Part shown: positions 32,475 through 43,184 of the stretch, piece by piece
Numbering within the stretch: the first letter of the stretch is position 1
Layout of the letters: each line of letters begins with the position of its first letter
Assembly: GCA_020310875.1 (NCBI GenBank)
Contig: CM035406.1
Location: 80,540,355-80,604,354 of the forward strand
From: Ceratopteris richardii
Lineage: Eukaryota; Streptophyta; Polypodiopsida; Polypodiales; Pteridaceae
Reading direction: 5' to 3'
Length of the DNA stretch: 64,000 nucleotides
Position numbers and translations under genes: made by a program
The notes under the pieces: model-generated
The model's input: the letters and a program-made list of their open reading frames with translations, nothing else
What the model was told of the DNA's origin: nothing
Databases searched by the model: none

Positions 32475-34481
32475 TTAAGAAAACTCTTGGGAAGGTAAAC
32501 TGAAACTGGGAAACCGTCTCTGTAGGGTGCTAACCCGCTCCCATGTGGCACTATCTTCTGAACTATCTTTCCACTTTACTAGACACTCTTTATACAAGTG
32601 ACTCCTCGTCCGTTTCTCTCGAGTGCGTAGTATGCTCTCTGGCTCATGTGGAATAGATTGAACAGAAATAGGCTCTACTACCTCACTATCTGGAATGAGG
32701 TTGTCAGATTCACCCAGCCTTTTCTTAAGCCGGCTAACATGAAAAACTGGATGAATTTGACTATTCTCTGGAAGTTGGAGCTGGTAAGCCATCTTTCCTA
32801 TTCTCTTAAGTATTTGGAACGGTCCACAATACCTAGGAGATAATTTTGGACAAGGTCCCGTCTTCATGGTTTCAGACCTAGATGGAACTCTAAGATAGAC
32901 TTGCTCTCCTACCTCAAAGTTGATATCTCTTCTTTGAGGGTCAGCATAGGCTCTAGCCCTATCCTGAGCTTTCCTAATGCTGTCCTTAGCAAGTCTAAGC
33001 ATATCATTCATTTCTTCCAAGAAGTCCCTTGCAGCTTGGACTTTTTCATTCTGCAAGCCAACTGCATAAGGAGCCCTTGGCTGAAACCCATACATAAGTA
33101 TAAATGGACTATGCCCAGTGGAAGAGTGCTTGGCACTATTATATGCAAACTCTACTATAGGTAAGTACTCTTCCCAATTAGTTTGCCTTTCATTCACATA
33201 TGCTCGAAGCATATCCTCTAGGATTTGGTTAACCCTTTCTGTTTGCCCATCCGACTGTGGATGCTCGGCCGTACTCATGCTAAGCTTTGTATCCAACCTT
33301 TTGAAGACCGCTCTCCAAAAGTGGCTAGTAAACTTCCTATCCCGATCAGAAACTATGTCTAAAGGAAGACCATATAACCGGTATAGGTTCTCTACAAAGA
33401 GTCTAGCCAACTCAGGTGTCTTCACTGTAGTATGTGTTGGAATAAACCTAGCCATCTTGGTTAACCTATCCACAATTACCCAGACCGAGTCGTGCCCTCT
33501 CTGTGTCTTAGGTAAACCGACTATAAAGTCCATGGAGATACTCTCCCACTTCCCATTGGGAATATCCAATGGGTGGAGTAGCCCTCCAATCCTTAATCTT
33601 TCAGCTTTGTTGACCTGGCATTTATTGCACTTAAGCACATACTCTAGGACGTCCTTATGAAGTCCAGGCCAATAAAACTGCCTTTTAACAAGATCATAAG
33701 TCTTGTTAACTCCTGGGTGTCCCGCACTAGGTGTGTCATGACACTCATATAAAATATGCCGTCTCATCTCAGTATCTCTAGGGACACACACCTTACCTTT
33801 ATATAACAGATATCCATCTTGGACATTGTAATTCTTCCACTTGAATCCTTCTTGAGTACCCGTCGATACTCCATCCTCATTGGAAACCCGTATATCACGA
33901 TCCCCATTCTCTATGGCTTCCCAAATCTCGGAATATGCAGGATCAAGCCTACATTTCCCTCTAATAGACTCAAGTAGCTCACTAGTGATCTGAGTAAAAC
34001 TCAGTCCATTGAGCATAGGCATGCGGCTAAGTGAATCAGCCACTACATTAAACTTTCCCTTCCTATACCTAAGCTCATAGTCAAACTCTTGAAGGGTCTC
34101 TGCCCATCGGGCCTTCCGACCTTTAAGGTCTGTTTGATTAGAGAGCCACTTAATGCTCTCTTGATCAAACACTATCGTAACTTTGGCACCATATAAATAA
34201 TGACGCCACTTCTTCAAAGCATGGACTATTGCATACAACTCCTTCTCATAGACGGAGTAATTCTTTTGAGCCGGTTCTAGTTTCTTGCTCTCAAAAGCTA
34301 ATGGTCGACCATCCTGTACTAAAACCGCTCCTATAGCAAAATCACTCGCGTCAGTTTCAACCACAAATGGTTTATTGGGATCTGCTATATGTAAAAGTGG
34401 AGCTGTAGCAATTGCTACCTTCAACTTTTCCATACTTTGCTTCTGTTCGTCTCCCCAATGAAAGGTTTTGCCACAAGTCAC
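32475..34481 (-). CDS. Chr: RNase H-integrase-chromodomain polyprotein, 668 aa
   Basis: Intact frame but truncated at its N-terminus, so it has no natural start; it opens in the 5' LTR remnant. Residues 1-155 are the RNase H region (PFVVETDASDFAIGAVLV with Asp44). Residues 242-288 form the integrase zinc module (H248, H255, C285, C288). The core has D318, D379 and E415, with 35 residues between the last two as in all DD35E integrases. The C-terminal end (about 617-655: ESILRTREKRTRSHLYKECLVKW) is a chromodomain, which in chromoviruses directs insertion to marked chromatin. No stop or frameshift is seen. Confidence 0.95.
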   Translation of the reverse strand: MTCGKTFHWGDEQKQSMEKLKVAIATAPLLHIADPNKPFVVETDASDFAIGAVLVQDGRPLAFESKKLEPAQKNYSVYEKELYAIVHALKKWRHYLYGAKVTIVFDQESIKWLSNQTDLKGRKARWAETLQEFDYELRYRKGKFNVVADSLSRMPMLNGLSFTQITSELLESIRGKCRLDPAYSEIWEAIENGDRDIRVSNEDGVSTGTQEGFKWKNYNVQDGYLLYKGKVCVPRDTEMRRHILYECHDTPSAGHPGVNKTYDLVKRQFYWPGLHKDVLEYVLKCNKCQVNKAERLRIGGLLHPLDIPNGKWESISMDFIVGLPKTQRGHDSVWVIVDRLTKMARFIPTHTTVKTPELARLFVENLYRLYGLPLDIVSDRDRKFTSHFWRAVFKRLDTKLSMSTAEHPQSDGQTERVNQILEDMLRAYVNERQTNWEEYLPIVEFAYNSAKHSSTGHSPFILMYGFQPRAPYAVGLQNEKVQAARDFLEEMNDMLRLAKDSIRKAQDRARAYADPQRRDINFEVGEQVYLRVPSRSETMKTGPCPKLSPRYCGPFQILKRIGKMAYQLQLPENSQIHPVFHVSRLKKRLGESDNLIPDSEVVEPISVQSIPHEPESILRTREKRTRSHLYKECLVKWKDSSEDSATWERVSTLQRRFPSFSLPSQEFS

Positions 34482-34556
34482 TCATGTGTGTGCCTTCTAG
34501 TGAAACCCCAAGAGATGGTTCACACCATCTCTTCTATAGGGAATCCCTTTATAACA
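34481..34556 (-). repeat. Chr 5' LTR remnant
   Basis: 76 bp matching the first part of the Chr 3' LTR (TGTTATAAAGGG to CACACACATGAG). The match breaks at ATGAGTG, where pol begins (ACTTGTGGCAAAACC). A short ATGAGTG overlap may be the microhomology used by the deletion. Right target duplication CACTT is at 34557-34561. Confidence 0.9.
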
Positions 34557-35954
34557 CACTTGTTCGGCTAGTGTGGGTAACTCAGAAACATGACATCTCT
34601 CTAGATATTACCTAAACCTTCTTCCTGCAAGTCTAACCGTCTCTTGAGGGGTTTGCTTGAAGCTATGAATCAGTGAGGAAGTATTATGCCTTATGCCACT
34701 CTTAGAGAATTCAATAATGAAAGCCTCTAGAAGTTGGTCTATGTTCCTGAAGTGTCTCTCATTTAGTGGTTGAAACCACGTAAGAGCGGTGTTCCTAAGG
34801 GTTAGACCAAAGGCATTGTACTGCGTGAATAGGTCCTCAACTTGTTCAGCTCTCAAGACTTGTCTAAATTCGGCCACATGGTCATATGGGTCTCCAGTGC
34901 CATCGAAGTAGTTCTTCATGGACTTAACTAGCTGTGTAGGTCTCAAAGTTCTAGTGTGTTCCCTAGGTCTTGGTAGAGGGAATTCACCTGCATTTCTTGG
35001 ATTCCTTGGAGCTCTAAGTCTCTCAGGTTCCACTCTATCCATTTCCGTTCTTGTTCTCTCTCTTCCCAATGGGTTGGCAAAGCTTACCTCTGGCCTATCC
35101 CTACTTCTGTCCCTTTGAGCGCCATGAGCTTGGGATGTTCCAGCCCCTTGGTGGCCAAAAGGGACATAAGATCTTGGTTGGGGAAAAATAAATTCTCCCT
35201 TCCAAGTGTAGGCATGTCTACCATGTTCTGTGACCACAAAGATCCTCTCTGAAGTACTGTCTAGGTAGGTCACTTTGCCAGGGCTATCCGGATCTTTGAA
35301 CTCATAAATTGTGATCGTTCCTATCTCATTAGGTTGATCAGACTTATACCTCCAAAATGTTTCATCGGTCTCTCGGTTCAAGAGCAAATCTATGCTCTTA
35401 TTGTCCTGGGGAATCCACTCTGGTGTGATAATTCTAGTGAGGACTGATTTGCCTCGAGGGGTTTTAGGCTCTCCACCTATGTTCCCTTGCTCTAGGTCAC
35501 TTATGTCCATTTCTGGGATCACATTACCAAACTCGTCTGTCCTATCTGGGTGGCTGATGACTACATATATGGTCCCTTCTTTGTCCAGGTATGCTCCATT
35601 TTCAAACTTGACTACTGGACATTCTAGTCCCATGGGTTGATCTGGGTTTTTGATTTGGAACACACATCTTCCTAGGCCGTCCTCATAAAAGCTAGCACCT
35701 AATCGGTTGGTCCTAAGGTATTCCAGCTGCGTCTTGTAGGGGCCTTCTACCCTATGTAAATATGGCACACCTGAACTTCCTGTAGGTCTCTCCATACCGT
35801 GGGACATCTCAGACTCACTAGTTTCAGAGCTAGGGTAGTGCGAATAATGGCTCAACTGCTGGGCCCAAGACCTAGCAGTATGATTGACACTAGCCTCTGA
35901 AGATGTAAGACTTTGTCTATCTCTTCCTAGGTGTCGTCCTGATCTAAGGTTCAT
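34557..35954 (-). pseudogene. GyB: Gag N-terminal part
   Basis: Starts at ATG 35954 (MNLRSGRHLGRD), chosen because GyA, GyC and GyD Gags begin with the same MNL[RI] motif; the upstream in-frame ATG at 35990 is not conserved. About 450 codons are open to 34608. The capsid-like part is RTLRPTQLVKSMKNYFDGTG, FRQVLRAEQVEDLF, TALTWFQPL and SLIHSFKQTPQETVRLAGRRF. A stop follows at 34608, then homology continues (YLERCHVSELPTLAEQV) to the Chr insertion point. Confidence 0.85.
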
Positions 35955-37774
35955 AAGCCCAATTGAATAATCCCAAATTTCTAGGTACAATTTTCGTTGC
36001 TGAGTTCTTTTGTATTAGTCACTTGTTCTTTTTAATTTTTCTTAGGATGTCACTTCTTGTCCAATCAATCTTCATCGCAAGGAACACTTAAGTTTTATCG
36101 TACTTTGAGTTTGGTCGCTCCATTTAAATTCTTTTCCCTTAGGTTGTTTCGCAAATGTAATCTCTTGGTACTTGCACTTGAGTGATTAGAGTTCTTGGAC
36201 TTGGTCGTGCTTAAGGCATCCCTAATTGATCAAAACCTTTATCCGTACTTAGCCTAAGCTAGGGATTGACAGAGGGTGTTGATGATTTCCAACCTTAGTT
36301 TCTCTCCTCGATTGCCCTTGTGTGCCCAGGAAGCGTATTCCCAAGCTTGCACTTACTCTTGCTTCGAGTACCCTTCGATGCTCTCAAAGGACCTGTAAAA
36401 GTCCCAAAGTTAGCTCAAGAATTGTATTCCATTGATACAATAGACCATGTTCATTCATGCAATTCAGAGATCAAACTGTGCCTTGGCTTTATGGAAAACA
36501 ATCCTAAGGATCCCTTAGTTTTTCTTCCCCCTAGGTATGGTCACTTCAAAATACTCTATCTAATACTCCCCATGAGCTTTCCAACAAAACAAAAATCACA
36601 GCAAACGGATTCCGTATGAGAAAGTTATGACTGTTCAGAGTTCTAGGTTTAAAACAAAGTTGAAACAGGCTAACAGGCCAACATGACTTCTCGAAATACT
36701 TTGTGTAGTGGCCTCACAATGCTCTCACAAATTTCTAATGTTGCCCAAATAATACCCCAAAATAGACCAACTATCTTTGCCCCAAAAAATGGCCGAATTT
36801 GCCCGTCAATCGCGATCGAGTGGTCTATCAATCGCGATTGATATGTCAGTCACGATCGACGTGTCGGTCGCGATTGACAGGTCCGTCCTCGCAGTCACTC
36901 GCGATTGATGGGTCAATCGCGATTGACATGTGGCCCGAAAATTTAGTCGATCGTGGTCAAAGGGTCGTTGACTCTGTCAGTCGCAATTGATGGGTCGATC
37001 GTGATTGACAGGTCCGTCGTGTGGGGTCTATCAGTCGTGGTCAAACAATCGTTGATTGGGTCGGTCGTGATTGACAGGTCCATCGAGGCTATTAGTCGCG
37101 ATTGATGGGTCGATCGTGATTGATGGCTCAATCGCAATTGACACGTAGCACGTGTAAATTCTGTCGGTTGTGGTTAGTCGGTCGTTGACTCTGTCGGTCG
37201 CGATTGATGTGTCGATCGCGATTGACAGAGCCGTCGACAAGTGTTCGTCGTCGTTTGTCGATCGCGATTGACGTGTCTATCGCGATTGACGTGTCTATCG
37301 CGATTGACAGAAAACAGAGGAGTTTTAAGATTTTAAACACATATTTAGGAGGCTCTACGCATGCAGATCATGATTATGCACTTTGTTTAGCAAAATGTTC
37401 ACTTTTTCTGTCGGTCGCGATTCAGAGAGGTCAATGCCTCAGGACCTGCACAGTCAGAATTTTTACCTGCTGAAGCTGGTACAGCTAATAGGGATGCTGA
37501 TTCCTGCAGAAAATCTCAAAAAACACAAAAAAGCACAAGCACATAAATGCTCTCTCGCTCTCTCTCACAAGTGAAATGAGGGGAATGGCATGGGTATGGT
37601 GGATATGATCGAGAACTGAAATTTTTGCGATGATGGAGATGGAGGTGGGAGATGATGATGATGATGATGGTGATGAGAAAAACAAAAGAAAATAGATAAA
37701 AGTGAATAAAATACCTATGACTCCAACGCCTCAACTCTATGTCTTACCATCACACGCTCGTCCTCAAAGCTCGA
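35955..37774 (-). other. GyB leader
   Basis: About 1.8 kb untranslated between the primer site and Gag. Apart from the palindrome array it has a GAT-repeat tract (about 37648-37676) also found in the GyC leader, and a phrase TATGAGAAAGTTATG near 36612-36626 shared with GyC (about 62599-62613). No convincing gene. Confidence 0.7.
36803..37310 (-). repeat. GyB leader palindrome array
   Basis: More than twenty units built on CAATCGCGATTG (often TCAATCGCGATTGAC) or close variants such as GTCGATCGCGATTGAC and TCGATCGTGATTGAC, separated by a few bases like GGTC or TGTG. The inner eight bases, ATCGCGAT, match the arrays of GyA and the inferred GyD core; the outer bases differ. Many variants are the CpG-to-TpG/CpA products of the core. 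Confidence 0.9.
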
Positions 37775-37792
37775 TCCCCGGCAACGGCGCCA
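37775..37792 (-). promoter_or_regulatory. GyB primer-binding site (tRNA-Asp)
   Basis: Minus strand TGGCGCCGTTGCCGGGGA, 18 bases complementary to the 3' end of plant tRNA-Asp including CCA. Identical to the GyC site and one base from the GyA site. Confidence 0.95.
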
Positions 37793-37800
37793 AAATTTGG

Positions 37801-38433
37801 TGTAGCTCAGTGATGAGTAGCACCTCCTTTAATGTCAATCCGGGAAGATGTGAGGATGGTATGAAGACCTCGAACAAGTGATGGCACAAGTGTGTGAGTG
37901 AGAAGCACACTAACATGCACACACATACACACACACGCGCACACAAGGCAAGACAAAGAGAGAAGCAATGGAGTTCTTTTTAGATTACTCAAACGTGCTC
38001 TTACAGGTTCAACTCTACAACAAGCTAACCTCAAAAATGAGCTCTCTAGCTCTTTTTATAGTTTTTGACTAGCTTTGGCCTTGTCCAGACCTAGTGTCCG
38101 GCCTAGTTAAAAATTAGGTTCTAGGGCCTATTTGGAGGCTCAAACGAGCTCAAAAAATTATGAAAATTGATAGGTAGGTACTTCTAATGCTCCTCAAGCT
38201 CAAGGACTCCTTGGCTTGCACAAAATGGAGTTACAAAAAGGTGAAATGGTATTTACAATGATTTTTAGTGATGAGAATCATTGTTATGAAGATGTTGATT
38301 TGGAAAAAATTGAATGGCCTACTTGGCAGATCTTCGTTGACTACTTTGTCTGCTTGTGCCTTCTCTCCGCTCTGGCTCCCTTCTTTGGCTTCCTTGTCTT
38401 GTGAGTCCTTGGGTGCTTTGACTGCTGCCAACA
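37801..38433 (-). repeat. LTR shared by GyB (5') and GyC (3')
   Basis: 633 bp, minus strand TGTTGGCAGCAG to CTGAGCTACA. TATA box CTATAAAAAGAG (about 38050-38061). A CA-rich tract lies at about 37918-37945. It is followed by the GyB primer site, so it works as the GyB 5' LTR. On its other side lies GyC PR2 sequence with no clear polypurine tract. It is clearly related to LTR-F (2981-3622). Confidence 0.85.
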
Positions 38434-39021
38434 CCTATTCTTTCATGATTGAGTTCTTCTGGAACACAGAGCTTTTGACACATACAACATCTTGTTCGTG
38501 AAGATTAGTCTTAGAGAAACTAAGAGAGTGTGTGGTGTCATGATCTATGAGCATGCAATTCTCTAATGCTAATGTTATGCATTGTTCTTGTACCCAGACT
38601 TGAAGAAGTTGACTTCTTAGGTTCAAGTTGACTACATGGTCGTAAATCCAATCTTGACCCAAGACAAGTGGCTCTGTAAGGTCTTCATCATGACACACTA
38701 GCATTTTGACTTTCATTGGAACATCTTGAAGATGGATGGGAAGCTCGACCTCCCCCAATCAAGGGGTTCCCACACCTCCCAATCCTATGAGATAGGCTTC
38801 AATGGAATTGATGTTCAATTGTAGATCTTGGCAATATGAAAGTCTAACCGCACTAGTTGCTGCACCTGAGTCAATCAATGCTCCCACAGTCCTTGCATTA
38901 TTCCCTTGTCCTACCGCTATGGGCACAAATGGACGTCGATCAATTATTTGAGAAGCAATTACACTTGATGTTTGACACATGGCCATGTGGTATCTTGGGG
39001 CCTCAAGATTGACATCTAAGC
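38434..39021 (-). pseudogene. GyC: second retropepsin-like domain (PR2)
   Basis: Minus strand, from the GyA insertion point: LEAPRYHMAMCQ, then VGALIDSGAATSAV with catalytic-type Asp at 38870-38872, LIGLGGVGTPCMGEVELPI and PLVLGQDWIYDH. A frameshift or stop near 38758 splits it. It follows GyC integrase (54712-56798) once GyA is removed: the charged helix at 54712-54800 ends near LRCLGL and resumes here as LDVNLEAPRY. It runs straight into the LTR at 38433, so the W-x-P-K tail and extra ORF are deleted. Confidence 0.85.
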
Positions 39022-39897
39022 TGTTGCAGAGCAAAAGAGCATAAGAGTAGAGCCCCAAAATTTTCAAAATGATGGGCATTTTTTTTTTCCTTCTTCGAGG
39101 TCTTCAAGAATTCCCTCAAGCCATGTAAATGCACTAGAGGAGTCCTCTAGTTGCATAATCCCAAGTTGTTGTAAAATATCCCTTGTAAAATAGTAGGAGA
39201 TTAGTCTTTTAGTAAATAAAGTGCCGGTCTCTTGTGTGAAAGGACCAAACTTAGGGCACATGTATATAAGTCACTTTGTGACTCTTTGTAAGAACTTTTT
39301 GCCGTGGTGAAGAAGGAGCACTCCTAAATTTTCGAATTTGCCTCTTCCTTGCAGATTTTGATCTTGTATGTGTGTGTGTAGCTTGAAATGTGTGTGTAGG
39401 ACTGTTGTCTACCCCTCCCCATTGATTTTGAGCTGCTGTAGTGTGTGTGCGAACCAGTAGGAGTGGTGGCGTGAGTGTGGGTGTTTCCTGCCATTTACTA
39501 TTTTGTCCATAACTTGAAGCAGAGTTCTCAGAATCAAGTGAAACCACTTCCAGTAGATGCGTCTTGTCGAGAGCTTCGAAAGGAGTACCCTATTGCCTAT
39601 ATTTGGAATCCGGAGCTGGGAGAAATCCTAGATTTTCTAAAAATTGCTGTAAGAGGTATCGCGACAACCACTTTCAGGATTTCAGTGAGTTTGGGAAGTA
39701 GATTAGTCTTTTCTCATGCATGCTAGCTTAACCACTTCATTTTCCATCATGTGTGCACATGCCTTCATACACTTGGTTAGGTCGTTTGATCGGATTGACA
39801 TTTGAATGTGTGTTGATTTCCCACTATATGCACTTGTGTGGCAATCGAGGTACAATCTCATTGGCACAAGTCCTTGAGTCATTTTGACTTAGGTACA
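39022..39897 (+). repeat. GyA 5' LTR
   Basis: 876 bp, TGTTGCAGAGC to TTAGGTACA. Matches 53825-54711. TATA box TATATAA at 39263-39269 (TATATTA in the 3' copy, so only the 5' copy keeps the better box). An AAACCACTT-TCAGG region and a GT-rich stretch lie inside. Confidence 0.95.
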
Positions 39898-39905
39898 CAC
39901 GTTTT

Positions 39906-39923
39906 TGGCACCGTTGCCGGGGA
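39906..39923 (+). promoter_or_regulatory. GyA primer-binding site (tRNA-Asp)
   Basis: TGGCACCGTTGCCGGGGA, complementary to the tRNA-Asp 3' end with one mismatch (A for G at position 5). It lies eight bases inside the LTR end. Confidence 0.92.
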
Positions 39924-41387
39924 ACACTCTACCAAGGTGCCTTCGGTGATGGTTATAGATCAAGTGTGATGGAATCGTACTTGTAGAAGTGAATTTGTTT
40001 TGCGGCAATTAGTCAATCACTCCAACACTTGTCACTTCTCATCTTAGAGGTGTGTGTGATAAGTTTTAGGTTTAGGGTTAGGAGGAAGGGAGAGAAGAAA
40101 GAGTTAGGGTTAGGTTAGAAGAAGAGGAATAGTGAGGAGAGGAGAAGTAGGATTAGACCAAAACCACCGAAAATCCCCAAAATCACCAAGAAAATTAGGA
40201 AAATTTAAATTCTGTCAAGAAAAAGTATAAAAACCAAAAAAAAAAGTCTCAGTTGACACTTCACAGAGTTCAGGTATCATCTGAGAGCTATGAGTGGTAT
40301 CGTGAGCAGAGTATCGCGGGGTGCAGACCTTCAAAGCTAACTTGTGTGCCCAAGGTGCTATCAGGACTACATCAAGGTAAGGTCCCATAAAGAATGCCTG
40401 CTAAAAAGCTCATTAAAACATGCATACACACGTGATTAAACAGGTGCGCAGTATCGCAGGGGGGGGAAAAACTGATATCAATACAGACTTTTTGTGTGAT
40501 ACAGAGGCCTAGGAGAGAGGAGGAGAGTAAGGAGAGTAAGGGGGTGTAAAAATTTTCAGATTTTCTTGTACTTTGGCTTGAGTATCGCGATCGGTTGAGG
40601 TTTGGTATCGCGATACTAAAACTCCCTAGTATCACGACACTCGCCGAAGTATCGTATCGCTTGATACCTGTCTTGGTATCGCGATACCATTTTGGTATCG
40701 TGACCCCGAGTTGGTATCGCGATCTCACCTGATCAATGGTATCGTATCATTACCTCCATCGGTATCGTATCGTGTCGCTTCACATCAAGTATCGCGATAC
40801 CACTTCGATATCGTATCGCCCTCTCACCTGGATAGTATCGCGATACTGTCACAAGTATCGTATCGTCTAGGTTCTGTGGTATCGTATCATCTTGAATCTT
40901 CGTATCGTATCGTCGGTCCCTACCAGTATCGTATCGTGCCATTTCCCAGTGAAGTATCGTGACACCATAGTTGGTATCGTATCGAGCAAGCCAGTGGTAT
41001 CGTATCGCCACTTGTCGTAGTATCGTATCGTTTCCTTCAAGAGGATAGTATCGCGATACTAAGATTGTATCGTATCGGGAAGGTTACTGGTGTCGTATCG
41101 TGCGGTTGTCCAGTATCGTATCGCCTAGAATTCCGGTATCGTATCGTCGTTGTGCTTGGTATCGTATCGTAGTAACTACCCAATATCGTATCGTCTGCTG
41201 CAGACAGTATCGTATCGTTTGGACTTTTGGTATCGTATCGCGGCCAGGGCAGTATCGCCAAGTGTGGTATCGCCTGGAAACGGTGTCGGCCAGATTGGCA
41301 ATAGTATTTTTTGCTAGACAATTTGAGGCTTTGGAAGAGCCACTCAAGGAGAATCTCTGGGATTTCTAGAGAGACTTAGGTGAGTGA
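39924..41387 (+). other. GyA leader with candidate splice donors
   Basis: About 1.46 kb, untranslated. Two strong donor-like sites are visible: AAG/GTAAGG at 40374-40382 and AG/GTGAGT at 41378-41385, the second eight bases before the Gag ATG. An acceptor-like TATTTTTTGCTAG is near 41306-41318. The array lies between the first donor and this acceptor. Use of these sites is inferred only. Confidence 0.5.
40579..41285 (+). repeat. GyA leader palindrome array
   Basis: Units are the 12-base palindrome GTATCGCGATAC or the related GGTATCGTATCGT, separated by about 10-15 variable bases. More than twenty units occur; the first half is rich in the palindrome and the second half in the direct TATCG repeat. 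Isolated units precede it at 40308-40325 and 40449. The same unit, in the same sense relative to gag, forms the GyC array. Confidence 0.92.
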
Positions 41388-43184
41388 ATGAACTTGAGGT
41401 CAAGAAGAGTGCTAAGTAGCCGAAGAAGCGTCATATCTTCAGTTGGAAGTGCTGCCCAGGTTAGTCATCACTCCATCTACTCAAAGACTTCTAGTGATTC
41501 AAAGGAGGAATTACCCATGGCTTTGGAAGACATGCAGGGTCCAACACCGAATAGGAATTTCAAGTCTACCATTGAAGGAGATTACCATACCTCCTTACAG
41601 TATGTGTCCACTAATGCCCAGGAGATTCCCATCTACCTGGATGGTTTAAATAGATCTGTGGCTAGGATGGTAACTTCCCTGAATACCACAATTGTACCCC
41701 GACCTGCTGTCAAATACGAGGGAGGTGCATATGTAGATAAAATCGGTCATATCTACATTGTGACTGAATTCCCTGAGAGGATCAACGAAAGGGGAGAGTT
41801 TGTGGACCCAGACAACTCCGAAAGAGCACACCCTGAAGAGTTTGTGACTACCCCTAGGGGCCGGTCTCAAGTATCACGGGTCTTGAGAGGAGACTTGATT
41901 CCTCAGGATGACTACTTGTTGGAAGTCTATATGATCCATGGATCAGACTTATTGCTTCAAACCGACTTACCTGCTCCAGGAAGAGAAGAAAGCCCCATGA
42001 CATTCTATGAGTTGAAAGTCCCAGATGATGAAACTAGACTCACTTATTTAGATAAGGATCAAAGGAGATATTGGCCTGTGAGTGCCTTAGACAGGGCTCG
42101 GCTGAAATATATGGGCACGCCTGTATTTCCGCAGAGAGATAAGGCAACTACTTCACAAAATCCTTTTGGGAATCAACACGAAACGGAACAGACCACATCA
42201 GGACAGACCAGTAAACGAAGTGTGCCCAACCGTACTCATGTACAGTTTGCAACTCTAGGAGTGCAAACACACCATCAGACCCATGCAGGGATAGGTAATC
42301 AGTACTGACCACCAGTAAGACCACAACCACCGGTAGGAAGACAGCCTGGAGTACCTCCAATACGACCGGCTTCCCCAATCTTCCCTGTGATGCCCAGACC
42401 GCCTGAACCAATGAGAAGATTGAGACCTATTCAAGTAGCTAAATGTGTGAGAAACCATTATGATGGATTGGGAGAACCCTATGATCATATCGCAGAATTT
42501 AAACAAGTTCTAAGAGCGGAGCAAGTAGATGACTTCTTTGTGCAGTATGAGTCTTTTGGGCTCACCCTCACGGGGACAACTCTAACTTGGTTCCAGCCCT
42601 TAGATCCCAATCAATTTGGAAACATGGAACAATTCTTTCAAGAGTTCATTGGAGAATTCACAAAGAGAGGGATTAAACACAATTCTGCGTCTTTAATCCA
42701 TAGCTTTAAACAAAACCCTAATGAAACTGTGAAGTCTGCTGCCCGAAGATTCAATCAGTATGTGGATAGATGCCCAGTAGCTGAGAGACCTACTCAACAA
42801 AAGATGATTTCACTATTTTTAGATGGACTCACTAACGGAACCCTAAGAACACTAGTGTATGTGAAGAGGCTACAAACACTGAGTGAGTGTCTTCAAGAGT
42901 GCATTGATTTGGAAGACAACCTTGCCGAGGATCTCAAAGGTACAACCGACCTCACTAAATCAGAAGATTTAAGGAGCACTGTTACGTCCAACTCCAGTAA
43001 CATGGAAGAATTAGCAGAATTATTAGCAAAGAAACTAGGAGTCCAGGGACAAAGAGCTTACCAAAACCCAGCGCAAAGAGTGCCTATGCTACGGAGATGT
43101 AATTTATGTGGAGGAGAGCACCCCACACACTTGTGTGTCCGAGGAGGGGCTGGCGCACAACCTATGTATCCATACCACCGATAG
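41388..43184 (+). pseudogene. GyA: Gag (first part)
   Basis: Starts at ATG 41388 (MNLRSRRVLSSRR), conserved in the other family members. One frame throughout, with a TGA at 42306-42308 and a TAG at 43182-43184. The N-terminal 300 codons are family-specific (YLDGLNRSVARM; VKYEGGAYVDKIG). From about 42417 the capsid domain appears (RRLRPIQVAKCVRNHYDGLG; LTWFQPLDPNQF; SLIHSFKQNPNETVKSAARRF; SLFLDGLTNGTL). Knuckle 1, CNLCGGEHPTHLC, lies at about 43099-43137. Gag forms the particle and binds RNA. Confidence 0.9.

Larger units (their letters stand above)
32071..34556 (-). mobile_element. Chr: internally deleted chromovirus nested in GyB gag
   Basis: A 2,486-bp insertion flanked by the 5-bp direct repeat CACTT (32066-32070 and 34557-34561). 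Both ends share an LTR: the 3' LTR is complete (32071-32334), while the 5' copy keeps only its first part (34481-34556). The 5' LTR remnant passes directly into an RNase H-integrase frame, so the rest of the LTR, primer site, Gag, protease and reverse transcriptase were lost in one deletion. GyB Gag reads across the site once Chr and one CACTT are ignored. Confidence 0.95.
27218..38433 (-). mobile_element. GyB: Asp-family gypsy element, split by Chr
   Basis: Minus strand: LTR 37801-38433, tRNA-Asp primer site 37775-37792, leader with a palindrome array, Gag from 35954, first protease, reverse transcriptase and RNase H ending at 27218. Integrase, PR2 and the 3' LTR are missing; an inverted GyD-like fragment adjoins. 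The Gag is split by Chr with target duplication CACTT. The LTR at 37801-38433 also serves as the 3' end of GyC. Confidence 0.85.

Noticed and set aside
36799..37473. Several 60-90-codon ORFs rich in SIAIDVSIAID-type repeats
   Set aside because: These are translations of the palindrome array on both strands, not proteins.
37485..38034. Short ORFs with Ser runs or Cys/Val runs
   Set aside because: They arise from GAT and CA microsatellites in the GyB leader and LTR.
40711..41369. ORFs of Arg/Tyr/Ser-rich repeats in the GyA leader
   Set aside because: Same reason: translation of the TATCG array; no start context or homology.
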